A DNA stretch of 64,000 nucleotides from Allium sativum (Eukaryota > Streptophyta > Magnoliopsida > Asparagales > Amaryllidaceae). The position numbers and the translations under genes were made by a program. The notes below the pieces were generated by a model. That model saw only the letters and a program-made list of their open reading frames with translations. It searched no databases and was not told the DNA's origin. Below are positions 10,097 through 21,896 of the stretch, piece by piece (the stretch's first letter is position 1; each line of letters opens with the position of its first letter). The DNA lies in the NCBI GenBank assembly GCA_030737875.1, contig CM060922.1:300877456-300941455 (forward strand), read 5' to 3'.

Positions 10097-12379
10097 TAAT
10101 GATCCAAAATCCCCCGATCTCCGAAGAGACAGAAAAACGCGGATTGCTTTGAGAACACGACTCATCAGAATACAAACACTAGTACATTTCATTGCTATTA
10201 CAACAATTACATCAGAGTACAAGATTATATCAGAGTACAAATAATAAATAGCAGAAAAATAATATCAGAGATTTAAAATACGTAGCAGCGGAAAATATAA
10301 TACATAAATATAATGTGCAGTAGAAGACATCAACTACAACAACTGGAAAAAAAAATTATGGATACAAATCTTTCCGAGTATAGCTCCAGCTGTAATCCCG
10401 GATCCTATGAAAAGAAATATATGCGAAAACCAAAACTACTAGCTGCCCATGTGCAAAATATAGGCACCTAGAGTTTAGGTAGAAAAAATAAACTCTGAGT
10501 CAGTCATGGGACTGGTGTGAGAACTAAAACAGTTATTAAATCTTTACTTTAAAAATTGGGAAAACATAGGACCACGCCGTATAACACGGAACGGGTTTGC
10601 TCTACATGAATCTCAGTTTAAAATAAAACAACGCAATGCTTTTTGGAAAATGAAGCTATTATAAGACTCAAGTCCCATCACACAATGCAACGCAAGCTAG
10701 AGGATAGAGTTTTCCCTTATAATAGACAAACATGCTTGGTACGTTTAAAAAAAAAATCATTTTGATATTACTACAAGTGCATAGTGTCAAAATCAACTTC
10801 AAATATAAATGTATCAATCATAGATGGCATTGGTATCATATATTATGTTGTCATACATAGGTTTACAACTAAAACCGAAAAGTCGCGTATTGGAAATTGG
10901 ATTTCCATCTGTGAGTCGAGGCAAGGGATGGCTCCTCTCCGATTCGAGACACTCTAGCCCGTGCCTCAGGATTCATCTGCACTTGGATCTTCAGGGACGG
11001 TACACACTTACTTTAGTGGCATGGTTATTCCTGAACACAAGTTTCCATGCCTTATAGGGCATAAAATCTGGTCAGTATGTGAATCATATCAAAAGCCACT
11101 CGAGACTCAAATCCGAGGCACCTCGCAATCCATCATCCACATAAGTAAAAGTGCCCGGGCTCTATACCATGACACCACTCCTAGCTAGAAAGAAACACAT
11201 GCACTTCCTATAGTCACTATCCCGTTTTTGACTCATACTAAGTGTGAGGCTCGCGAATTAACGCTATACACAAAGCTATGCTACTTATCATCCACAAGAA
11301 TCTTCTTTTCAACAAAAGCCTTGATCATTTGCATCTTAGCATGCCACGTTGACAACTCGCTCCATACAACCAATGTTTATCAATGTATAACCTCTAAGCT
11401 CGTGCGTCTCAGAGAAGGGTGTTAAGCAAGAGAATAAATTCTCCGCCACCAAACAGATATATATTTAATAGAAATCAATCAACATGAAATGAAATCTAAT
11501 GTCAGGAACACATCCATTTACAAGTCCATTTTGGGTCTGAACAAAACCGGAGGCACGTTATTCCTCGTCCCATATGTCCAATACAGGAGAGAGGCCCTCG
11601 CATATCCGATTGATCTCCAAGTACGTCTGGACGATCACCACTTATTACTTTGTCTTGGGTGTACAACCCAATCAAGGCATCAGTAATCATCCAAACGATG
11701 TGAAGATCTCCGGTCTTGAACCACCGTCTTCATATCTTCGACTTTCAATCGTCATATCAGTTATTCAGAATGGGATAAACTCGGTCTTTCCGAATAACTT
11801 ATATATTTTATAATAAATATTCAAGTGCTATAAAAACACATCATACGCCTCATTCCAATTCAAAATATTCTTTTATTCAAATATTCACATCTTATAGGAA
11901 AGGTTACCATTAAATTTATCAAAGATAAATTATTTTAAATTTATTCTTTAATCTTCCTTTGGATATCAATTTTAAAAGATTTTATTTTATTCTTTAATAG
12001 TTCCAAACCAAATTAAGGTTTATAAAACTAGTCGGGATTATCGAGCCTTAACGAAGTAATCATTTATTTTATTTTTTCAATCCCAACCTATTCATCCCAT
12101 GGAGAAAAACTGGTAGTACTCCATATCTAACACCCACGGTGTTATCGGTAAAATTAATTACCATTTCATGTTCAAATCTAATTAAAGATTTAACTATCGC
12201 CTGTAGTAAAACTGGTGGTACTCCATTCGCAATCATTTCATGAATTCGATAAATTTAATTATCTCATTTTCATTTTAATCAACTTAAAGACTCATTAAAA
12301 CCCTAGTTCGGTTTTAATCTCAAAAATCATTACCTTATGATTATTCAACTTTAAGAAATTTAACTTATCTTTAACTAAA

Positions 12380-12900
12380 TTAAAGGACCAATGTTGTAAA
12401 AAAACACAGTTCACAATAAACCCAAATCAACTTCAATTAACTATGGAATCTTCACGGAAAACAGATCAATATATATAATCGATACAAATTTCCATATTAG
12501 ACTAATAATATAAACGGAATAACGGAAAAGCCTTCTAAATTCCATATGTAATAACGGTATTCCTTCATAGAAGCTCATCTCGATAATTAACAAATCAAAT
12601 TCCACTCAATTCCAATTCAATATATTAAATTGGAAAACTTTACATTGAAAATTTTCCATTAAATCTTAGAATTAAGATTTGTAAATTCCAAGTCTTAGCT
12701 TCACTATTAATTGGGTTGTAAGAATAAATGTTATTTAAAACACAGTTCACGATGAACCCAAAATCATCTTCCATCTAATTCCAATATATAATTATAAATT
12801 GGAAAAATTCATTTATCTTAATTAAAAGATTTATTCATTTTCAACGGGGTTTAAGAATGGTGTTATTAAAGATGCCATTCACGACAAACCCCAAAATCCA
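12380..12900. repeat. Dispersed ~46-bp hairpin-like repeats in LTR C
   Basis: Copies at about 12713-12759 and 12846-12892, and a weaker one near 12385-12425, start GGGTT and end AACCC around a gtgttattt(aaa)aca...ttcacgat core. The ends are complementary. LTR D carries the same motif three times (39056-39308). A second short motif, GGAG(t)AAAACTGG...TACTCC, occurs twice near 12100-12225. Confidence 0.65.
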
Positions 12901-13364
12901 ATTTGATATTAAATACAAGACTCTGGATAGAGATTAATATCGTTTTATATTCACTATCAAATTCTGAAACTAGCGGATATCATATTGGGAATAATGATAT
13001 CCGTATCTTCCAAATTCTCATAACAATATCCGTACAATCACAAAATCCAATATCGAAATATCTGAAGATAATTTCCATTCCAATTTGTTCGTTGAACAAT
13101 TCTGATTATTTTAAAATCATTTATAAATCCAATTTATTTATTTCCAAAAATAATTGGATTATTATTCTAGTTATTAACTAGTTCATTTCGATTAAAATAT
13201 ATTTTTATTAATTTTTCAACCAAAATCTTTTCAAATCAGTTATTATGATTTTACATAATTTTTTCATAATTTTTAATAATTTTATTAAAGCCAGTCGGTT
13301 TCCAATAATAGTCACCGAACTGCATCCATAGCGACCTTTTCTGAAATTGATTTGGACATAAATT

Positions 13365-13530
13365 AAAATCCAACCATTCAAATTTAAATATCTTATATTC
13401 ATTGGAAAGATCTTTTCAGTACGAACACAACGGTTCCAGTTTTAGGAGAATCCGACGTTTGGATCTCCCGTTCATCAATTTGAAGTTAATGGTCGAAATT
13501 CGCGAACAGTCGCTACGCGGCACATTCTAT
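13365..13530 (-). repeat. Conserved LTR module with CCGTT/AACGG arms (copy C)
   Basis: Same block as at 1281-1430: CCAACCATTC, then attggaaagatcttttcag, ACAACGGTTCCAG, and tccgacgtttggatctcc in place of the usual palindrome, ending in a cgcgaac tail. The palindrome is partly degraded in this copy. Confidence 0.7.
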
Positions 13531-14215
13531 TCAAGCCATATGAATATATATAATAATCGTCGATTTCTACTTAAAACATAATTTATAAATTCATTTTAAA
13601 AACGATTCCAACTTCCATATATATTTTAAATCAAAATTGAATATTCTATATCATTATAATATTAAAATGATAATATTTTCAAAATATCTGATTTTGAAAT
13701 CAATTTCCTTTTCATATTCATTATAAAATGAATAAAATCGATTGATAAACCCATTCGAGTTAAAATAGCGTATTTCTACTTAACTCGGCTTCACATTTCA
13801 ATATTTTTGTGTCCATCCAAAATTGGGCATCAAAATCATAATTTAGTTCTTCACATAATATTATTTTAAAATACTCATTCATATTTTGAATTGAAATGCG
13901 ACTCAATCAGTTACCATATAATTTCAGTTATATTGATTTCATACATAGCATGTATTCAACAATAATGATAAATAATCATTAAACATTCAAACATCATCCA
14001 GAGTGCATTCTACAACTGTATAAGCATTAAAATAAATAATGCTCATCGCAGTCTATCAACCAATCGATTGACATACAACTAAATATTGGGATTAGTGTAT
14101 GTCAAATATCTTCCCAATGCCATTTATAGCGCCACAAGTGGCCATCCGCGGAGTTTGAAATGCGAGTGTCGCTAATATCCACACATTGCTTTCAATTCAA
14201 ATGATTTGTGTGAAT

Positions 14216-14220
14216 TCTTC
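14216..14220. repeat. Target-site duplication of element B (left)
   Basis: TCTTC on the left matches TCTTG at 61474-61478 in four of five bases, directly outside the TG...CA LTR termini. Confidence 0.65.
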
Positions 14221-16065
14221 TGTAACGATACGGATTTCGCTGGGAACTAATCGATCGCTAAATCGACCAAGACCGTTCAAAACCCGCATATGCTAACTTT
14301 GGGCATACAACACATCAGAACAAATAACAGAAGACTTTTATAAACATTACAATAATGTTACATCAGAGTACAAAATATCAGAGTACATTGAAATATAATA
14401 CAACGGAATATTAATTTACAATAATTTACTACAGTGAAGCGGACAAATAAACCTACACAGCGGAAGACTACCAATGCTCTGGACACGGCTTTAAGCTTCA
14501 ATCCAGAATCCTGCTCAATAAATAAATATTTGCAAAATAAACCACTCGACAGCCCGTGTGGAAAATAGGGGCACCCGAGCTTGCAAGTGAAACAAACTAC
14601 GAGTCAGTCATGAGACTGGTATGAGAAATCTTTACTTATCTAATAATATGGCAAATCACAGGACCACGCCGCTAACGCGGAACGGGTTTACTCCATTGGA
14701 TTGCCAGTGCATAAAATAAGTAAATATTTTAAAACAACGCAATGCTTTTTAGAAAAATGAAACCATTATAAGACTCGGGACCCATCACACAATGCAACGC
14801 AAGCCGGAGGATAGAGTTTTACCTTATAATGGTCAAAAATGCTTGATACATATAAACTTGATATTATTATTATTAGCGTCTAATCAGTTTAAAAATACTT
14901 TCAAAGTAAATGTATCAATCATAGACGACATAATACCCCATCCTACTATGTCGCTATATATAGGTTTACAATCAAAACCGTAATGTCGTATTGGAAATTG
15001 GGTTTCCACCATGAGTCAAGGCTAGGGATGGTCTCCTTACCGATTCGAGACTCTATAGCAAATGTCTCAGGATCACACCTACGGGCAACCCTTGGATCCT
15101 GCAGGGCTGGTCCACAAATACTTTAGTGGATTAGTTATGTCTGAACACACGTTTCCCGGTCCTATTGGACCTGTCAATTGATCACTATCGACCAATATAT
15201 CCAAGGCGCCTCATTCCATCATCCACATAAGTAAAAATGTCTGGGCTCCATACCATGACACCACTTCTAGCTAGAAAGAAACGTGTGCACTCGTTGCGTC
15301 TCTTATCCTGTTTTGACTCCTACCGGGGTGTGAGGATCGCGAACTAACGCTATACACAAAGCTATGCCTAAACAGGTCGTGCTTTGATCATCAATCACAA
15401 GGCTCTTCTTTTCAACAAAAGCCTCGATCATTTGCATCTAGGCATGCCACATTGACAATCCATGCCATGCGATCAATAACTACCAATATATAACCTCTGA
15501 GCTCGTGCGTCTCAGAGAAGGGTGTTAAGAAAGAGATTAAATTCTCCACCACTAAACAGATATATATTAAATAGAAATCAATTTACATGGAATGAAATCC
15601 AATGTCAGACACACATCCATTTACAAGTCCATTCTGGGTATGAACGAAACTGGAGACACTTTATTCCACATCCTGTATGTCCAATACTGAAGAGAGGTTC
15701 TCGCATATCAGGACAATCATCAAGTACGTCTAGACAACTACCACTGTAACCCTTTCTAGGGAGCAAATCAGTCCAGGGCATTAGTAGTCATCTGTTCGAT
15801 GTGAAGATCGTCGGTCTTCAACCATCGTCTTCAATATCTTCGACTTTAAATCATCGTATAATAGTTTGAAATGGGATTGAACTCGGTCTTTTCAAATAAT
15901 TCTCGAATATATATAATTTAATCAACTCATATCGTTAATATTATTTTATAACGATTTATCACTATTTTTATTTATATAAAATAGTCCAATATAGTTCAAT
16001 GACGCTTCGTTTCAATGGACGGCCCTAGCGTTGTTTTTAACCAAATTCGATTTACACTTTTCTCT

Positions 16066-16215
16066 AAATCTAATTGTTGGATTTTAACAACATTTATATC
16101 ATTGGAACGATCTTCCCAAAGTGGACCTAACGGTTATAGTTTTGGGAAAATCCGACGGTCGGATCTTTCGGTATAATCGTTTAAAGTTACGATTCAGAAA
16201 CGCAAACTACCGCGC
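16066..16215 (-). repeat. Conserved LTR module with palindrome (copy B1)
   Basis: Contains tcattggaacgatcttccc, CTAACGG, and ATCCGACGGTCGGAT, as in the other LTRs. The sister copy is at 34430-34585. Confidence 0.75.
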
Positions 16216-16240
16216 ACGATTCGTTTAATTTTAATTTATG

Positions 16241-16242
16241 CA

Positions 16243-16273
<31 letters not shown>
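16241..16273. repeat. AT microsatellite (B LTR1)
   Basis: Run of TA dinucleotides between the palindromic module and the minisatellites. The equivalent tract in LTR2 (34600-34625) is shorter and broken. Confidence 0.85.
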
Positions 16274-16439
16274 CATTCGACCATTCCACTAATGTTTTTA
16301 ACATGCCAAATAAAGAATGTTTTTATTTTGCATAACCATTTAAATGTTTCTAATGATACATAAAAGAGATATTGTATTTGCATACAAATTCCTATAATTT
16401 CTAATAACCAATAAAAAGGGATTTTTGTTTGCATGCATT

Positions 16440-16985
16440 TCCAATAGTCAAATAAAAATGTAATTTTAGCTGCATAATTTCTCTACATGTTTCTAATGTC
16501 AAATAAAAATGTATTTTATTTGCATACATTTCTACATGTTTCTAATGTCAAATAAAATTGTAATTTATTTGCATACATCCTCAACATGTTTTGAATATCA
16601 AATAAAAATGTAATTTATTTACATTACATTCACTACATGTTTCTAATGTCAAATAAAATTGTAATTTATTTGCATACATTCTCTACTTGTTTTTAATATC
16701 CAATAAAAATGTAATTTATTTACATTACATTCACTACATGTTTCTAATGTCAAATAAAAATGTAATTTATTTGCATACATCCTCTACATGTTTTTAATAT
16801 CAAATAAAAATGTAATTTATTTACATTACATTCACTACATGTTTCTAATGTCAAATAAAAATGTAATTTATTTGCATACATCCTCCACATGTTTTTAATA
16901 TCAAATAAAAATGTAATTCATTTACAATACATTCACTACATGTTTCTAATGTCAAATAAAAATGTAATTTACATGCATTACATTG
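16440..16985. repeat. 50/51-bp minisatellite with 101-bp higher-order period (B LTR1)
   Basis: Units share CTACATGTTT and AATAAAAATGTAATTTATTT. Successive CTACATG starts (16582, 16633, 16683, 16734) are 51, 50 and 51 bases apart. The units alternate between a gcatacatcctc form and an acattacattcac form, so the true repeat is a dimer of about 101 bp. Confidence 0.85.
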
Positions 16986-17084
16986 TCGCTAATTACAAAT
17001 AAAAAGTTAATTTTTATTTTCATTATTTGTATGCAATTTCTATTTTTAACTTAACAAACAAAAAAAATATTTTTATTTGTATAA

Positions 17085-17320
17085 AATTTCAATGTATAAC
17101 ATGACACGTAAAAATGTATGTTTTAATTTGTATACAGTTTTAATGTGTAACATGACAATAAAAATGTCTCTTTTAATTTGTATACAATTCTAATGTATAA
17201 CATGACGATAAAAATGTCTCTTTCAAATTGTATACAATTCTAATGTATAACATGACGATAAAAATGTCTGTTTTAAATTGTATACAATTCTAATGTATAA
17301 CAAACAAAAATGGTATTTCT
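17085..17320. repeat. 50-bp minisatellite (B LTR1)
   Basis: Four or five copies contain ctaatgtataacatgacgat and aaaatgtctcttttaaattg. Marker tataa starts at 17196 and 17246, a 50-bp period. The sequence differs from the preceding array. Confidence 0.8.
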
Positions 17321-17559
17321 ATATCTTAACATAGGCAATAGAAATGATATTTTAATGTTGTATACAAATCCCTACATTAACATGTCACATAAAATGATAT
17401 TTTTGTGTGTATACAAATTCTTTACATTAATATGACAAATAAAATGACTACTTTTATTTGTTTACAAATCTATTTTTAACATAACAAATAAAAAGATATT
17501 TTTATTCGTGTATACAATTCCTACTCTTAACATGTCAAATAAACATGATATTTTTAATA

Positions 17560-18093
17560 TAACAAATAAAAATGATATTTCTAATATTACAAATAAAAAT
17601 GATATTTTTATTTGTATGCAAATCTATTTCAACAAACATATAAAAATGATGACTTTATTTTGCTGACAATTCTATTTCAAAAAAAACAAATAAAAATGAT
17701 AACTTTATTTTGTTGGAAATTCTATTTCAACAAAACAAATAAAAATGATAACTTTATTTTGTTGACAATTCCATTTCAACAAAACGAATAAAAATGATTA
17801 TTTTATTTTGTTGACAATTTTATTTCAATAAGAATGACACTTTTGTTTTCACCATTCTATTTCAACAAAAACGATAATTTTGTTTTCATACAAATCTATT
17901 TCAAAAATGGTACTTTTGTTTTCATACAAATCTATTTCAATAAAACAAACAAAAATGATAATTTTATTTTGTTGACTTTTCTACTTCAACAAAAATGATA
18001 TTTTTATTTTGTCAATTCTAACTCAAAAAAAATGACATTTTTATTTTGACAATTCTAATTCAACAATAATGACATTTTTATTTTGACAATTCT
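17560..18093. repeat. Degenerate minisatellites grading into 37-bp units (B LTR1, left of LINE)
   Basis: Units of about 45-50 bp with tgataactttattttgttg and atttcaacaaaacaaataaa shorten step by step towards 37-bp units with attctaattcaacaa and gacatttttattttg. The array is then split by the LINE and continues at 23640. Confidence 0.75.
18078..18093. repeat. LINE target-site duplication (left copy)
   Basis: TTATTTTGACAATTCT is followed directly by the LINE poly(T). An identical 16-mer is at 23640-23655. Because the target is itself a tandem repeat, its exact length could be overestimated. Confidence 0.8.
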
Positions 18094-18193
18094 TTTTTTT
18101 TTTTTTTTTGCATAGCAAGCGGGGTTGAATGGCCCCTTCCATCTTTATTAAAGCAACAGAATTACAACAAACAAAAATCAAAATAAGACAACA
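18094..18193 (-). terminator. LINE 3' UTR, AATAAA signal and poly(A)
   Basis: After the ORF2 TGA (18194-18196) come 84 bases and a 16-base A run (minus strand, 18109-18094). AATAAA lies at 18149-18144, about 35 bases before the tail, a normal spacing for a polyadenylation signal. Confidence 0.8.
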
Positions 18194-21100
18194 TCAAGAA
18201 AAGGAGATGATAGATCGGACCAGTAAGTGTTTAGAAATAGAAACATTTGTAAACACTCTACTGTTCCGTTCCGTCCATATAACGTAAATAGTCTTCTTCA
18301 AAACCTTCAAAAGCAGAGTACCACTGATATTCTTCCATCTTGTATTTTTGAAAATCAGAAACCATTCTTCTACCGAATCAGCAAGAGGCGAGTGCAATCC
18401 AAAATGTAGTAGGACATGCATCCACACAAATCTGGAAAAGCTACATTCAAAGAATAAATGTTTAAGGGTTTCAGCATATTGTCCATAGAAAACACACTCA
18501 TCTGAACTTATGATACCCAGTTCAAATAGTTTTCGCTTCGTATGTAACCCATTCTGGAGCAATCTCCACATCATTAAATTTTCCTTAGGAATGCTGTTTG
18601 ACATCCAAACACGTGAATGCCAAGGAAACCAAGTTCCAGTCTGAACCATTGCTTTATAAACCAATCTAACAAGATGATGTTTACCATTCCATAGTGCATG
18701 ACAAGTAGATGGCGGCAGAACTGTATTTCGAATGTTGTTCCAAGTTGATCTAATCAGCGCAGAGCTGCAGTATGGTAAGAGCAGAGTACCATTGATCAAC
18801 ACATCTGCCATTACCGCCCCCTCATTAATACCCGACAGAATTCTTACATTGTATTCGACATAATCTGAAAGTATTACCCCTATATCATACCAGGGATCAA
18901 ACCAGAATGACACATGATTCAAATGTATTAAGCCACATTGAAATAGAGGAAGAAACCGCCGCCTCTGCTTAAGCATGTTCCTCCACGACCAGCTACAGTC
19001 CATTGGCGCAGGCATAGTCCAGAAATGATCATTTTTAATTAAGTTCCTTCTGCACCAAACCGCCCAAAGATTCGAATCATGAGAGTGAAGTTTGTCTATA
19101 CGAGATGATAGAGCAGCCCTATTCCACTCTTTAAGGTCGATGACTCCCAAACCTCCATTAACATAAGGATAGCACACTCTCTTGAATGATACAGGGACAA
19201 GTTTTTTTGAGAATGGATTACCGTGCCATAGAAAATGGTTGAGAGCGGATCTCACCATATCAATCACTATCGAAGGAAGGACAAAAAGCCTTGCATAATA
19301 AATACACATTGATAGAGCCACCGACTTCACAATTACAAGTCTCCCCGCCATGGAGAACTTCGACACAGGCCAACTGGAAATTTTAGATATGATGTTCTCA
19401 AATAAAGGAAGACAGTGCGAAGCTTTCAGCTTAGTAGAACACATCGGAGCTCCTAAGTAATGTTCATCATCAAGCATTGGGGATAAGCCGGAGAGTGTAT
19501 ACAATCCTAATTTTTGCTCCTCAGAAATGCCACCAATATTGATTTTAGATTTGTTCCTATTGATAGCGAGCCCAGTCAAATTCCTGAAGTTCTCAAGCAG
19601 TCTCATCACACCATTAATTGATCTATGGTTCGGCCTTGTAAAGAATAATAGATCATCCGCAAATAATAGGGAAGATATGTTTGCATTTTTGCACCTTGGA
19701 TGAAAGTCAATACTCTTTGATATTTGTGCCTTGCGTGATAGAATTGTGAATAACTCCACAACACAGACGAAAAGATACGGCGAGATGGGGTCTCCTTGTC
19801 TTAAGCCTTGTTTAGAATGGAAGTAGCCAAAAGTATTCCCATTGACACTTAAAGAAATGTTGACAGACGAAATACAAGTGTATATCCAACTGAGAAAAGG
19901 AATCGGAATATTCATTTTGTATAAAATATATATTATAGTATCCCACCTTACAGTGTCATACGCCTTCTGAATATCAAGTTTGAGGACACATCTAGGAGAA
20001 ATATAAGTTCTGCCATATCCTCGCATAAGTTCAGAAGCCAAAAGAATATTGTCTGCAATGTCTCTCTTTGGAATAAACGCACTTTGATTAGACGAAATAA
20101 TATTAGAGATGAAGGATTTCATCCGGTCAGCAAGTATTTTGGCTATACATTTGTACAGGACATTACAGCATGCTATCGGACGGAAATTAGATACCGATGA
20201 TGGATTATCTGTCTTTGGAATTAGAGCCAATCTTGTAGAGTTGATGCCTCTTAACATTCTACTGTGCAGGAAAAAAAATTTATGGCTTTAATTACATCAG
20301 TACCTACCAGAGGCCAACAACATTTAAAAAAATGCGCATTAAAGCCATCTGGTCCCGGTGAGCTGGAACTTTTCATCGAGAATATGGAATTGACAATTTC
20401 ATCATCCTTAATTTCATAAATTAATGCAGTCTTCTCCTCATCAGAAATAGAAGGAAAGTTTATATGAGAGAAAGAATCCAAGTTAACTGAAGAGGAAGAG
20501 GAGATACCAAGGGTAGCGGTAAAGTAGTCCAAGAAGGCTTTTTGCACTGATTCCGGATCATTACGGATGCAACCATCTATGTCAGCAGTAGAAGAGATAT
20601 TTGCAGCAGCCTGTTGAATTTTGAGAGTGTTGTGGAAAATGCTAGTGTTTTTATCCCCATACTGTTTCCATTTATTCTTGTTTTTTTGGTTAGCCATTTT
20701 TGCCTCTTCAATAGTAGCCTTCGACAATTCAGCCGCAAGCCTGCTTTCATTCACAGTAAGTATACCAATGGCGGCGGCATCATTACAAAGAAGAATCTCA
20801 TTTTGAGTTAAATATAGGGACTGTCGAATGGAGTTAGAGAGACTCGAGCCATTTCCGAAGACTGTAGAGGACCAAGTTTTCAAGTCTCCCTTCAATCTTT
20901 TCAGCTTTTCCTGCACAATAAACATAGGGTTACCACGAACATGATTATTCCAGCTATTTGTAACCATAAGCAAAAAATCCGGGTGATCAACCCAGTTATT
21001 AAAAATAAAAATGAGGAATGCTTTCTAGTGATTCTCTTGCCCCAATCCAAGATAATAGGAGAATGGTCAGATAGGGAAGGAGGAGGGATGAAAGAAGAAA

Positions 21101-21746
21101 GATACGGCCATGTCAAGACAGAGGAGAAGTTTTGGAGTGCTCTATCAAGTTTGCAAAACGTTCTGATCCCATTTCTAGAGCTATTATTCCATGTAAAATG
21201 GGAACCAGTATACAGTATGGGAAGCAAATTGGCATCAAAAATAGCATTATTGAGCGGTCTAATGTGTCTGAAGGTAAGGGGAGAGCCACCCTGTTTATCA
21301 CTTGAATGTTGCATACAGTTCCAATCTCCAACACAAATCCAGGGAAGGTTAGAAGGCTGGAGAGAAGGGAAGGTATCGAGGAAAGGCTGACGGTAGGCAA
21401 TGCTATTATCAGCGTAGACAACAGTAAGCAAGAAAGTAGAATTAGAAGGGATATGAGTAACTTGAGCATGAATGAATTGTCGCTGGACAGTCAAAGAATG
21501 AAGAGAGAAAGTAGATGGGTTCCATAGAATCAATATTCTACCAAACGGAGCCTGTGCTAAGTTATGAATTGAATTCCAGGACGGTTGGATAGTGGAACTT
21601 GCTGAAATGGTAGTGATATGATTCAATTTAGTTTCCGCTACTGCCATAAGATGGATATTATGAGATATAATCAAGTTCTTGATCTCTAATTGCTTAGCTA
21701 GGGGATTTGCACCCCTTATATTCCAAAACGCTATTTTGTCTATCAT
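18194..21746 (-). pseudogene. LINE ORF2: endonuclease/reverse transcriptase, two frameshifts
   Basis: The ORF starts with MIDKIAFWNIRGANP at 21746. The APE-like endonuclease shows WNIRG, AETK, VYAD, GDWN, FTWNN, LDRAL and SDHSPI, so the catalytic residues look intact. The frame breaks near 21001-21010 in a T-rich run (T5 where one more T would restore it) and continues in the frame covering 20251-20973. It breaks again in the T8 run at 20271-20278 and continues to 18194. The third part holds the reverse transcriptase (LIPKTDNPSSVSNFRPIA, QSAFIPKR, KLDIQKAYDTVRW, QGLRQGDPISPYLF, LLFADDLLFF) and a zf-RVT-like region (HLFFECSFSRFVW). One expected Cys of that region appears to be Tyr (CVFYGQ). 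No RNase H domain is seen. ORF2 would cut target DNA and copy the LINE RNA. As read, it is broken, unless both indels are sequencing errors. Confidence 0.93.
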
Positions 21747-21896
21747 TGAGAAATATTTGAAGATGAAGCTCGTGTTTGAACTCCAGAAGAAGATATTTTT
21801 GATTGTGAGTGAGAAGGCATTGTAAGAACAGTTTCTTGTATCGATAAATCTCTATCATTGTCTAAGTCAATATACTCAGATGCGATTTTCTTTGGC

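Larger units (their letters stand above)
10101..14220 (-). mobile_element. Giant LTR C, left part (5'-truncated, interrupted by element B)
   Basis: The homology to solo LTR D starts at GATCCAAA (10101 versus about 37220), so roughly the first 25 bases of the LTR are missing. It then follows D through the cagcgg, gtcatgggactggt, ggaccacgccgt and acaacgcaatgc modules and the palindromic block. It breaks at 14220, where element B starts. The LTR resumes at 61474. Sense strand minus. No coding capacity. Confidence 0.8.

Noticed and set aside
13208..13402. Minus-strand frame in LTR C
   Set aside because: Short, AT-rich, no motif. Expected by chance.
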